Shown here: positions 53,820 through 62,264 of the stretch, in pieces
Layout of the letters: every line of letters starts with the position of its first letter
How positions within the stretch are numbered: the stretch's first letter is position 1
From: GCA-2705995 sp048267965
GTDB taxonomy: Bacteria; Bacteroidota; Bacteroidia; Flavobacteriales_G; Salibacteraceae
DNA: 64,000 nt
Direction of reading: 5' to 3'
Assembly (NCBI GenBank): GCA_048267965.1
Contig: JBLWWK010000011.1
Location: 36,743-100,742 of the forward strand
The notes under the pieces: generated by a model
What the model saw: only the letters and a program-made list of their open reading frames with translations
Databases searched by the model: none
What the model was told of the DNA's origin: nothing
Made by a program: the position numbers and the translations under genes

Positions 53820-55460
53820 TTATTGCCTTAACTCTCGGTGCCCCACCCAGTAAAATCGCTTGTTTACAAATTCAGGATTTACAAACGTTGCGTTACCAGC
53901 TGCATTACCGCTACTCACATGAAAATCTGAAAAAGCAGCCGCTTGATTCACCCAAATGTAGCCCGTTAAATTGAAAGAAACTCCGGCTCCTACATCTTCT
54001 AAATCACTTTTCACCTGCTCTTTAAAAACAGAATTAGTTGTATACACAGCGGTGGTTATACACCCTTTTTGTTCAATCAAATTCACCATGTTTTGCAATC
54101 CATCATGGCTATTTTTCACCTTAATTAGGTTTACAATGGGTCCAAAAAGTTCTTCATGAGCACGAGCATCTTTGGCGTTTAATTCGTTAACGGTAGGAAC
54201 CGAATACCTTCTATTCCCTAGTAATTCTTTTACCTCGGCACTCAACTCTACCGAATAACCCTCTTGTTGATGAGCGCGTTGAACAGTTGCTTCGTTTTGA
54301 ACAGCAGCCAACGTATCAGGGCCAATTTTCGGATGATTCACCGCAGAATGCAACGCCTTTTTAAATAAAGTGATCACCTCTTCTGCAGAAATCACTCCAT
54401 TTGAAGTTTTAACTCCATCTTCTGGCAGGTAAAAATTCTGAGGCGATGTGCACATTTGACCAGAATACAAAATAGTTGAAAAAGCCAAGTTTTGAAGCAC
54501 AGGCTCTATTTCAGCAACACTATCGAGCAATACAGAATTCACTCCAGCTTTTTCTGTGAATGTAATTTTTCCAGAAGCTTCTACTCGATCACCAAAAGTT
54601 GAATTTCCCGTGTAATCGATCAATTTCACCTTTTTATGGCTCACAAATTCTTCGGTTCGGGTGGTTCCTTCTTGGTCTATGGCTAGTTGAATAATGTCAG
54701 GATTGGTTCCTACCGAGATGGCCAATTCACGCAAGAGGCGGATGAATAAAGCCATGGGCAAAACTGATTTCGAATGCGGCTTTACAATTACGGGATTGCC
54801 CGCCATGATGTTGGCAAAAATCCCGGGTATCGAATTCCAAATCGGGAAGGTGGAACAACCGATTGCAAGGCCTACACCTCTTCCGATGGGTTTAAATTCT
54901 TTATCGAGTTGAATCGAAAATTTACCCATGGGTTTTTCCCAAATAACTTCTCTTGGAAATCTGGATAATTCGCTCCACGCCAAGGCAGCAGCTTCTAGCG
55001 CACGATCTGCTGAGTGCGGCCCACTAGCTTGAAAAGCCATCATAAAACTCTGACCCGCTGTGTGCTCAGTTGCTATTGCAAGATGAAAATAAAGTTTTTT
55101 CATCTGTTCGAGCACTTCTACCAAAAAACCGGCACGAGAATTTACGGCAATCGATTTCCAGTCTTTGCGCGCTTTTTCAGCATTTTCTACCAATAACTCG
55201 GTAGGCAAAAACGGATACTTAATCCCCAAGTTTTCTTGTGTGAAGGGCGAATTTTCTTCCCCCGCCCAAGAAAGCGCCAGGGTGGCTGGCAATTCAAATT
55301 TCGTTTCTTTTATCTGTAGGAACCACTTTTTAGCCTCTTCGAACCCCTCTTCTGGGTAGGCCTTAAAATGTTCTGGATAAGGTGTATAAAATGTTCGCTC
55401 GTGTACCGCTTTTACAGCGCGCTCAAGCAATTCTTGGTGCTTTTTAAAAAGAGATTCCAT
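53820..55460 (-). CDS. paaN: Phenylacetate degradation aldehyde dehydrogenase PaaN
   Basis: 546 aa. ALDH superfamily protein of the PaaN2 type: N-terminal VKAVHERTFYTPYPEHFKAY, NAD-region TFPIWNSIPGIFANIMAGNP and VIVKPHSKSVLPMA, the catalytic Cys in YSGQMCTSPQNFY and ARAHEELFGPIVNLIK. Oxidises the semialdehyde that forms after ring opening in the aerobic phenylacetyl-CoA route. Unlike PaaZ it has no C-terminal enoyl-CoA-hydratase-like ring-opening domain, so a separate hydratase would be needed. It lies 27 bases after paaE, so it is in the leftward paaE-paaN transcript. Confidence 0.93.
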   Translation of the reverse strand: MESLFKKHQELLERAVKAVHERTFYTPYPEHFKAYPEEGFEEAKKWFLQIKETKFELPATLALSWAGEENSPFTQENLGIKYPFLPTELLVENAEKARKDWKSIAVNSRAGFLVEVLEQMKKLYFHLAIATEHTAGQSFMMAFQASGPHSADRALEAAALAWSELSRFPREVIWEKPMGKFSIQLDKEFKPIGRGVGLAIGCSTFPIWNSIPGIFANIMAGNPVIVKPHSKSVLPMALFIRLLRELAISVGTNPDIIQLAIDQEGTTRTEEFVSHKKVKLIDYTGNSTFGDRVEASGKITFTEKAGVNSVLLDSVAEIEPVLQNLAFSTILYSGQMCTSPQNFYLPEDGVKTSNGVISAEEVITLFKKALHSAVNHPKIGPDTLAAVQNEATVQRAHQQEGYSVELSAEVKELLGNRRYSVPTVNELNAKDARAHEELFGPIVNLIKVKNSHDGLQNMVNLIEQKGCITTAVYTTNSVFKEQVKSDLEDVGAGVSFNLTGYIWVNQAAAFSDFHVSSGNAAGNATFVNPEFVNKRFYWVGHRELRQ

Positions 55461-55487
55461 GAATAATCGAAACGATTTTATTGATTC

Positions 55488-56567
55488 TTAATCGTCAAAA
55501 CTAACTTCAATTTCTTGCGTAGTTGGGTGAGCTTGGCAAGTTAAGATATAGCCTTGTTTCACCTCATCATCGGTAAGCGAATAGTTTAAATCCATTCTTG
55601 CTTCTCCTGATTTAAGTTTAGCTCTACAGGTCATACAAACAGCGCCTTTACAAGCAAACGGAACATCTAAGCCAGCATCGAGTGCACTATCTAAAATGGT
55701 TGTGTTTTTATCGTGTAGTTCGTAAGTAGACTTATCGCCATCGATTTGAAGAGTAATTTTTGCGTGGTCTACATCGTTGGTAGTCTCTTGCTGTGCTTTG
55801 GCTTGTTTGGCTCCTTCTAGTTGGGCTGGTGAAGTAAATAATTCGAAATGCACTTTGTCTTTGTCTACTCCCGCTACTTCTAATTCTTTGCTCACCAATC
55901 GAATCATGGTCTCAGGGCCACAAAGAAAATATTCATCTACCTTTTTGGGATCGAACAATTTAGAGCAAAAAATAGAGCACTTTTCTTCGTCTATTCTACC
56001 GTAAAACAAATCGGCACCTGTTTGCTCTCTTGAAAGCACGTGATAAACCGAAAAACGATTGGTGTAAACGTCTTTCAAGTCTTCAATCTGCTCTTTAAAA
56101 ATGATAGAACCCGAATGTTTGTTCCCATAGAAAAGAGTGAACTCTGAATTTGGCTCTTGCTCTAATACTGTTTTCATGATCGACATAATGGGGGTAATTC
56201 CGCTCCCAGCAGCAAAAGCAACATAGTTTTTCTTGTTGTTTTCAGCTACTTCTGTGTAGAACTTGCCAGTTGGAGTCATCACATCTAACACATCTCCAAC
56301 AGCCAATTTTTCGTTGGCATAAGTTGAAAACTTACCTCCGGGAACTTTTTTTACAGCAACTCTCAATTCGCCATCGTTGGGCGAAACACAAATCGAATAC
56401 GATCTTCTTACATCTTCGCCATCAATGAGGGTTTTCAGAGTAAGGTACTGACCTTGAATAAATTTATAATCGTTCTCAAGTTCTTGAGGAACATCAAAGG
56501 AAACAGAAACAGTATCTGGTGTTTCTTTACGAATATCTTGAACGGTTAACGAATGAAATTTTGCCAT
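55488..56567 (-). CDS. paaE: 1,2-phenylacetyl-CoA epoxidase reductase subunit PaaE
   Basis: 359 aa from the ATG at 56567 (MAKFHSLTVQDIRKETPD); an in-frame ATG at 56591 lies upstream of the predicted transcription start. FAD domain with RRSYSICVSP, NAD(P)H domain with AAGSGITPIMSIMKTV and FLCGPETMIR, then a plant-type ferredoxin domain with CKGAVCMTC and a fourth Cys in ILTCQAHP. Transfers electrons from NADPH to the PaaA diiron site. Divergent from paaA, which is unusual relative to the classic paaABCDE order. Confidence 0.96.
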   Translation of the reverse strand: MAKFHSLTVQDIRKETPDTVSVSFDVPQELENDYKFIQGQYLTLKTLIDGEDVRRSYSICVSPNDGELRVAVKKVPGGKFSTYANEKLAVGDVLDVMTPTGKFYTEVAENNKKNYVAFAAGSGITPIMSIMKTVLEQEPNSEFTLFYGNKHSGSIIFKEQIEDLKDVYTNRFSVYHVLSREQTGADLFYGRIDEEKCSIFCSKLFDPKKVDEYFLCGPETMIRLVSKELEVAGVDKDKVHFELFTSPAQLEGAKQAKAQQETTNDVDHAKITLQIDGDKSTYELHDKNTTILDSALDAGLDVPFACKGAVCMTCRAKLKSGEARMDLNYSLTDDEVKQGYILTCQAHPTTQEIEVSFDD

Positions 56568-56588
56568 AATTTTCTTTGGATTGCCTCG

Positions 56589-56618
56589 CAAATCTAATTC
56601 TTAAGTAAAAAAGAACAA
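56589..56618 (-). promoter_or_regulatory. Promoter of paaE-paaN
   Basis: Minus strand: TTG (56618-56616), 19 bases, TAGATTTG (56596-56589); full match to the Bacteroidota form. A start near 56582 leaves a leader of about 15 bases. The TTG lies inside the left arm of an inverted repeat. Confidence 0.65.
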
Positions 56619-56639
56619 TTCTATATTAGTGATGTTCTT
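56611..56639. promoter_or_regulatory. Inverted repeat, candidate operator over the paaE promoter
   Basis: AAGAACA (56611-56617) and TGTTCTT (56633-56639), seven-base arms with a 15-base spacer. The left arm covers the paaE -33 element, so a bound protein would compete with RNA polymerase. Confidence 0.45.
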
Positions 56640-56646
56640 CACTTCA

Positions 56647-56668
56647 AGTTTAAACACTTACTTAAACT
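56647..56668. promoter_or_regulatory. Inverted repeat, candidate operator near the paaA promoter
   Basis: AGTTTAA (56647-56653) and TTAAACT (56662-56668) with an eight-base spacer, where the -33 region of paaA would lie. TTAAGTAA at 56601 and TTACTTAA at 56658 form a further inverted pair spanning the region. Confidence 0.42.
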
Positions 56669-56682
56669 ACGCGTTTTTTAAA

Positions 56683-56690
56683 TAGATTTG
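56683..56690 (+). promoter_or_regulatory. -7 box of the paaABCD operon
   Basis: TAGATTTG, identical to the -7 box of the divergent paaE promoter, 19 bases before the paaA ATG. The -33 region has only TTA, so the promoter may be weak or need an activator. Confidence 0.5.
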
Positions 56691-56709
56691 TGATTGAAAA
56701 TGTAAAGTT

Positions 56710-57666
56710 ATGAGCGATACAATAAACTTTAACGAAGAGTTTGAAAAAAAGATTGATGCTGAAGAGAAGATAGAAGCAAGAGATTGGATGCCGGATGAAT
56801 ACAGAAAAACGCTCATTCGCCAGATTTCGCAGCACGCACACTCTGAAGTAGTGGGTATGCTTCCTGAAGCTAATTGGATTACTCGCGCTCCTTCTTTAAG
56901 AAGAAAAGTTGCTCTTTTAGCCAAAGTTCAAGACGAGGCTGGGCATGGTTTATACCTATACAGCGCTGTAGAAACGCTCGGTGCTCGAAGAGAAGATACG
57001 GTAGACGATTTACATACTGGAAAAGCTAAATATTCTAACATTTTTAACTACCCAACGCTTACTTGGGCAGATATAGGAACCGTAGGTTGGTTAGTAGATG
57101 GTGCCGCTATTCAAAACCAAGTTATGCTTACGCGAACATCTTATGGGCCTTACAGTAGAGCCATGGTAAGAATTTGTAAAGAAGAAAGCTTTCACCAACG
57201 CCAAGGCTATGAAATTGTAATGACCTTAGCGAAAGGTACTCCCAAGCAAAAACAAATGGCGCAAGACGCCCTTAACCGCTGGTGGTGGCCGTCTTTAATG
57301 ATGTTTGGCCCTAGTGATGCAGAATCTACACACAGCCAACAATCGTTAGCTTGGAAAATTAAGCGACAAGGAAACGATGAACTTCGCCAAGAATTTATTG
57401 ACAAAACCGTTCCTCAAGCCGAATATTTAGGCCTTACCATTCCCGATCCAGATTTAAAGTGGAACGAAGAGCGTGGCCATTACGATTTTGGTGAAATTAA
57501 CTGGGACGAGTTTTTGAATGTTATCAAAGGTAACGGCCCAATGAATCGTGAGCGTTTAAGAGCTCGCCAAGCTGCAAAAGATAACGGAGCTTGGGTACGT
57601 GAAGCGGCCAACGCTTACGCAGAAAAACAACGCAAAAGAAAAGAAGCTCAACAGAGCGCTGCATAA
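56710..57666 (+). CDS. paaA: 1,2-phenylacetyl-CoA epoxidase catalytic subunit PaaA
   Basis: 318 aa, ferritin-like diiron monooxygenase. Two ExxH iron-ligand motifs are visible, in KVQDEAGHGLYLY and CKEESFHQRQG, with further Glu ligands near the N-terminus and RNWWW-type LNRWWWPSLMMFG. Forms the ring 1,2-epoxide of phenylacetyl-CoA with PaaB, PaaC, PaaD and PaaE in the cytoplasm. First gene of a tight rightward operon (gaps of 24, 45, 13 and 28 bases). Confidence 0.97.
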   Translation: MSDTINFNEEFEKKIDAEEKIEARDWMPDEYRKTLIRQISQHAHSEVVGMLPEANWITRAPSLRRKVALLAKVQDEAGHGLYLYSAVETLGARREDTVDDLHTGKAKYSNIFNYPTLTWADIGTVGWLVDGAAIQNQVMLTRTSYGPYSRAMVRICKEESFHQRQGYEIVMTLAKGTPKQKQMAQDALNRWWWPSLMMFGPSDAESTHSQQSLAWKIKRQGNDELRQEFIDKTVPQAEYLGLTIPDPDLKWNEERGHYDFGEINWDEFLNVIKGNGPMNRERLRARQAAKDNGAWVREAANAYAEKQRKRKEAQQSAA

Positions 57667-57690
57667 ATTAGATTGATTAAAGGTATTTTT

Positions 57691-57981
57691 ATGTCAGATA
57701 ACACAGAATGGCCTCTATGGGAGGTTTTTATTAGAAGTAAAAACGGATTAAGTCATAAACACGTAGGCAGCGTTCATGCGGCAGACGAACAAATGGCCAT
57801 TGAAAATGCTCGTGATGTATACACTCGCAGAATGGAAGGTGTAAGCATTTGGGTGGTAGAATCTAACCACATTCACGCTTCTCAACCTCAAGATAAGGGT
57901 GCTTTCTTTGATCCTGCGAACGATAAGATTTATCGTCATCCAACGTTTTACGATATTCCAGACGAAGTAGGTCACATGTAA
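57691..57981 (+). CDS. paaB: 1,2-phenylacetyl-CoA epoxidase subunit PaaB
   Basis: 96 aa from the ATG at 57691 (MSDNTEWPLWEVFIRSKNG); the frame is open to 57673. Family blocks: GLSHKHVGSVHAADEQMAIE, NARDVYTRRMEGVSIWVV and TFYDIPDEVGHM. PaaB bridges PaaA-PaaC dimers and is needed for activity. Normal length. Confidence 0.97.
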   Translation: MSDNTEWPLWEVFIRSKNGLSHKHVGSVHAADEQMAIENARDVYTRRMEGVSIWVVESNHIHASQPQDKGAFFDPANDKIYRHPTFYDIPDEVGHM

Positions 57982-58026
57982 TTTACATGCTTTTTGATCT
58001 TTTGAATCTTTTTTGAACTTTTTTGA

Positions 58027-58791
58027 ATGACACAGCAAGAAGCGCTTTTTGAATATACCCTCCGTTTAGGAGATACCTCTTTAATTCTTGGTCACCGCAT
58101 GTCTGAATGGTGCGGCCATGGACCCAAATTAGAACAAGATATTGCTCTAATCAACATTGCCCTCGATTTAGTGGGGCAAGCGCGTTCCTACCTAGACTAT
58201 GCCGGAAAAGTAGAAGACCAAGGTAGAAACGAAGATAAATTGGCGTATTTCCGTGAAGAAAGAGAATTTAGAAGCTTGTTAATTGCCGAACGTCCGAATG
58301 GAGACTGGGGCAACACCATTATGCGCTCTTTCTTATTCGATACGTTTCATTACTACTATTTAAACGAGCTAATTAAATCGAAAGATGCTCAATTAGCAGC
58401 CATTGCAGCAAAATCGTTAAAAGAAGTAACCTACCATTTGCGCCATAATTCAGAATGGGTGATTCGCTTAGGAGACGGAACCGAAGAAAGTCACCAAAGA
58501 ATGGAAGATGCTCTAGAAGAGCTTTGGATGTATACGGGCGAAATGTTCGATATGGATGAAGTGGATACCCAACTTATTGAAGCTGGAATTGCTCCTGACC
58601 TATCGAAAATTAAACCTCTTTGGACACAAAAAGTAAAAGAGGTGCTTGCCGAGGCTACTTTAACCTACCCCGGAGACGACCAATGGATGCAATCTGGCGG
58701 CAAACTAAAAGGAATACACTCTGAGCACTTAGGCTTTATTTTAGCCGAAATGCAACATCTACCACGTTGCCACCCTGAAGCAACTTGGTAA
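58027..58791 (+). CDS. paaC: 1,2-phenylacetyl-CoA epoxidase structural subunit PaaC
   Basis: 254 aa ferritin-like protein. Blocks: LGDTSLILGHRMSEWCGHGP, EDIALINIALDLVGQARSYL-like QDIALINIALDLVGQARSY, FLFDTFHYYYLNELIKS and HSEHLGFILAEMQHLPRCHP. It pairs with PaaA but in other species lacks bound iron. Order A-B-C-D is conserved. Confidence 0.97.
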   Translation: MTQQEALFEYTLRLGDTSLILGHRMSEWCGHGPKLEQDIALINIALDLVGQARSYLDYAGKVEDQGRNEDKLAYFREEREFRSLLIAERPNGDWGNTIMRSFLFDTFHYYYLNELIKSKDAQLAAIAAKSLKEVTYHLRHNSEWVIRLGDGTEESHQRMEDALEELWMYTGEMFDMDEVDTQLIEAGIAPDLSKIKPLWTQKVKEVLAEATLTYPGDDQWMQSGGKLKGIHSEHLGFILAEMQHLPRCHPEATW

Positions 58792-58804
58792 AAACTGTTT
58801 ATTT

Positions 58805-59305
58805 ATGGTAGGAACCCAACATCTTGAACAACAAATAGCCGAATGGCTAGAAGAAGTAACAGATCCTGAAATTCCTGTTCTTACCATTATGGATATGGGC
58901 GTTGTTCGAAGAATCGAAGTAGACGAAAAAAACTCCGTTTCTATCGATTTAACGCCTACATACTCTGGTTGTCCGGCCATGCAAACTATTGAGGCAGAAA
59001 TTATTAAATGTTTAAACAAACATGGAATTTCTGAAATTTCAGTTCAAGAAGTGCTACACCCCGCCTGGACAACCGATTGGCTTACCGAAAAAGGAAAGCA
59101 AAAACTAGAAGAATACGGCATTGCACCACCAGAAGAGCAATCTTCAGATAAAAGCCTGCTTACTGGTGAGCCTAAGCAAGTAAAATGTCCGCACTGCAAA
59201 TCGCAAAACACCGAAATGATTTCTCAATTCGGCTCTACGGCTTGCAAGGCACTCTACCGCTGTAAAGATTGTTTAGAGCCTTTCGATTATTTTAAGTGCA
59301 TCTAA
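58805..59305 (+). CDS. paaD: Phenylacetyl-CoA epoxidase maturation subunit PaaD
   Basis: 166 aa. N-terminal MIP18/DUF59 domain (VTDPEIPVLTIMDMGVVRRI, TYSGCPAMQTIEAEI) and a C-terminal zinc-ribbon-like segment (CPHCKSQ, CKALYRCKDCLEPF). DUF59 proteins help assemble Fe-S clusters, so PaaD is thought to mature PaaE or the diiron site. The second codons of this gene include one of the GTAGGAACC 9-mers (58808). Confidence 0.95.
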   Translation: MVGTQHLEQQIAEWLEEVTDPEIPVLTIMDMGVVRRIEVDEKNSVSIDLTPTYSGCPAMQTIEAEIIKCLNKHGISEISVQEVLHPAWTTDWLTEKGKQKLEEYGIAPPEEQSSDKSLLTGEPKQVKCPHCKSQNTEMISQFGSTACKALYRCKDCLEPFDYFKCI

Positions 59306-59333
59306 TTGCGCACTTACCTTTACTGCGTTTTTT

Positions 59334-62264
59334 ATGGATCAAAATAAACTCACTCTGCTGGCCAATCAGTTAGATGGCACTGTTGCATTCGATTCTTCAA
59401 CGCGTATTATTTATGCAACCGATGCTTCTGCCTACCGTGAAATTCCAACAGCAGTAGCTTTTCCAAAAAACGTAAATGACTTAAAAAAACTCATTGCTTT
59501 TGCTAACAGCGAAAAAATTGGCCTTATTCCCAGAACAGCGGGCACATCATTGGCTGGGCAAGTGGTAGGCAACGGAATTGTGGTCGATGTTTCGAAACAT
59601 TTCAACAAAATCATCGAATTTGACCCAAATGATCTCTCTGTAACTGTTGAGCCCGGAGTAATTAGAGACGAACTTAATCACTACTTACAACCGTTAGGTC
59701 GCCTTTTCGGCCCAGAAACTTCTACTGCTAATCGCGCTATGATTGGTGGCATGGTGGGCAACAATTCGTGTGGTTCTAACTCTGTAAAATACGGATCTAC
59801 CCGCGAGCACATTATTGAAATTAAAGCACTTTTAGCCGATGGTCATGAAGTTACTTTTAGCAATCTTTCTTTGTTAGAGTTTGAACAAAAACTTAACGGT
59901 ACGAACACAATTTCGGCCTTAGAACAAAGCATTTATCAACAAATAAATCAATTGCTATCGGTTGATGAGAACAGACAACTCATCCGTGAAAAATTCCCAA
60001 AAGCTGAAATCCCAAGAAGAAATCATGGCTATGCATTAGATATGTTAATGCAAAGTGAGATTTGGGATCCTACCAAGAAAACCCCCTTTAATTTCTCTCA
60101 ATTAATTGCTGGCAGTGAAGGAACACTCTGTTTTATCACCCAAATAAAATTAAAAACGGTTCCCCTTCCACCACCGGTAGAAGGGTTGTTATGTGTTCAT
60201 TTCACCGATTTATACCAATCATTAGAAGCTACATTGAGTGCACTCGATTTTGATCCTGGCGCAGTTGAATTAATGGATAGATTTATACTTGACTGCACCA
60301 AAGAAAGTCACGAACATCGAAAAAATCGTTTTTTTATAGAAGGTGACCCTGCTGCATTGTTGGTAATTCAGCTTTTCGATACTACTGAAGAAGCGGTAAA
60401 ACAAAGAGCGCATGCGCTTACACAACAATTGCAGCAAGAGCATTTAGGTTATCATTTTCCTTTGCTTTTTGGTGAAGATTGTGCTAAAGTTTGGAAACTT
60501 CGAAAAGCCGGACTGGGTTTATTATCTAACATTCCGGGTGATTCGAAACCTGCGCCTGTAATAGAAGATACGGCTGTAACCGTTCGTGAGCTACCTGCTT
60601 ACATTAAAGAGTTTAATAAAACGCTAGAAAAATATAATTTAAGCTGTGTACATTACGCTCATGCAGGAACTGGAGAATTACACTTGCGCCCTATTCTCAA
60701 CTTAAAAACTCAAGAGGGCAACCAACTTTTTAAAACTATCTTACAAGAGATTGCCACGCTTGTAAAAAAATACAGAGGTTCTTTAAGTGGAGAGCATGGT
60801 GACGGCAGATTACGTGGTGAATTTATTCCGTACATGGTAGGGGAAGAAATCTATGAAATGTTTCGTGCATTGAAAACGGCATGGGATCCTACCGGGATTT
60901 TTAATCCCAACAAAATTATCGATACTCCTGCAATGAACTCTTCTTTGCGGTTCTTTCCAGGGCAGCCTACACAAGAGCTAACAACCACCTTCCGTTTCGA
61001 GCATTTTAAAGGGTATCAGCGTACCGCTGAACTTTGTAATGGCAGTGGAGATTGTCGAAAAACAGAACTTACTGGTGGTGTTATGTGCCCTACCTATATG
61101 GCCACACGAGACGAATCTTTCACTACTCGAGCAAGAGCTAATATGATTCGAGAACACCTCACCTACGATTCTCAAGCTGCTTTTACAGATACCGCCACTC
61201 ACGAGGTACTTAAGCATTGTATTTCGTGTAAAGGGTGTAAAACAGAATGCCCCTCTAATGTAGATATGGCGCGATTAAAAGCAGAATATGAGCATCAATA
61301 TCAACAAAAAAAGAGGATTCCTTTTCGTAATCATCTAATTGCTCATTTCTCATCTATTTCGAAGATTTCGCAACCCATAGCGCCAATTTTTAATTGGGTA
61401 GGATCGCATCCCCTCTTCGGAAAATGGATAAAAAAAAGCGTAGGCTTTTCACCCAATAGATCACTCCCTTATTTGCAGAGACAATCGCTAAAAAATTGGC
61501 TAAAAACCCAAAAGCTCACTGCTGAATCTCCAGTTAAAGAAGTGATTCTTTTTGTAGACGAATTCACCAACTTTAACGATGTTTCAATTGGTAAGGTCAC
61601 CGTTCAATTATTACTAAAATTAGGATACTCGGTAAAATTTGTAGAACATGCTGAAAGTGGTAGAGCTGCTTTTTCGAAAGGCCTTCTCAAACAAGCAAAA
61701 TCACTAGCCAATAAAAATGTGGCTCTTTTTTCTAGTTTGGTTAACGAAAAATGCGTTTTAGTTGGAGTTGAACCTTCTGCTATTTTAAGCTTTAGAGACG
61801 AGTATCCAGATATTGTAGACGAACATTTAATAGAGCAAGCAAATCAATTAAAAAAGGTGAGTTTTACTATTGAAGAATTCATCGCTCAAGAAATGGATGT
61901 TGGAAATATTCGTTCAAACCAATTTACAGTAGAACCCGCTGAAATCTTAATTCACGGGCACTGTTATCAAAAAGCATTGTCTTCTGAAGGTTTTACTCGA
62001 AAAATTCTTTCTTTTCCGAAGAACTATACCGCTCGCCTTATCCCCAGTGGATGCTGCGGAATGGCGGGTTCTTTCGGTTATGAAGTTGAACACTACGATT
62101 TATCTATGAAGATTGGTGAGCTCGTACTCTTACCAACGGTGCGGAAAGCTCCTACAAAAACGATTATAGCCGCGGCTGGCACGAGTTGTCGCCATCAAAT
62201 TAAAGATGGAACTGAGCGCGAAGCGCTACATCCGGTAGAGGTGTTGTGGAAAGCATTAAACTAA
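59334..62264 (+). CDS. FAD-linked oxidase / Fe-S (GlcD-GlcF-like) D-2-hydroxyacid dehydrogenase fusion
   Basis: 976 aa. FAD-binding type 4 domain (about 30-210; RTAGTSLAGQVVGNGIVVDV), FAD-oxidase C-terminal domain (about 270-540; SGEHGDGRLRGEFIPYMVG), then a 4Fe-4S region with CNGSGDCRK, GGVMCPTYMATRDE and CISCKGCKTECPSN, and a CCG cysteine-rich domain with SGCCGMAGSFGYE. Fuses what glycolate oxidase encodes as GlcD and GlcF; such proteins oxidise lactate or other 2-hydroxyacids and pass electrons to quinones. Substrate unknown. It follows paaD by 28 bases on the same strand. Its stop overlaps that of the convergent downstream gene. Confidence 0.88.
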   Translation: MDQNKLTLLANQLDGTVAFDSSTRIIYATDASAYREIPTAVAFPKNVNDLKKLIAFANSEKIGLIPRTAGTSLAGQVVGNGIVVDVSKHFNKIIEFDPNDLSVTVEPGVIRDELNHYLQPLGRLFGPETSTANRAMIGGMVGNNSCGSNSVKYGSTREHIIEIKALLADGHEVTFSNLSLLEFEQKLNGTNTISALEQSIYQQINQLLSVDENRQLIREKFPKAEIPRRNHGYALDMLMQSEIWDPTKKTPFNFSQLIAGSEGTLCFITQIKLKTVPLPPPVEGLLCVHFTDLYQSLEATLSALDFDPGAVELMDRFILDCTKESHEHRKNRFFIEGDPAALLVIQLFDTTEEAVKQRAHALTQQLQQEHLGYHFPLLFGEDCAKVWKLRKAGLGLLSNIPGDSKPAPVIEDTAVTVRELPAYIKEFNKTLEKYNLSCVHYAHAGTGELHLRPILNLKTQEGNQLFKTILQEIATLVKKYRGSLSGEHGDGRLRGEFIPYMVGEEIYEMFRALKTAWDPTGIFNPNKIIDTPAMNSSLRFFPGQPTQELTTTFRFEHFKGYQRTAELCNGSGDCRKTELTGGVMCPTYMATRDESFTTRARANMIREHLTYDSQAAFTDTATHEVLKHCISCKGCKTECPSNVDMARLKAEYEHQYQQKKRIPFRNHLIAHFSSISKISQPIAPIFNWVGSHPLFGKWIKKSVGFSPNRSLPYLQRQSLKNWLKTQKLTAESPVKEVILFVDEFTNFNDVSIGKVTVQLLLKLGYSVKFVEHAESGRAAFSKGLLKQAKSLANKNVALFSSLVNEKCVLVGVEPSAILSFRDEYPDIVDEHLIEQANQLKKVSFTIEEFIAQEMDVGNIRSNQFTVEPAEILIHGHCYQKALSSEGFTRKILSFPKNYTARLIPSGCCGMAGSFGYEVEHYDLSMKIGELVLLPTVRKAPTKTIIAAAGTSCRHQIKDGTEREALHPVEVLWKALN

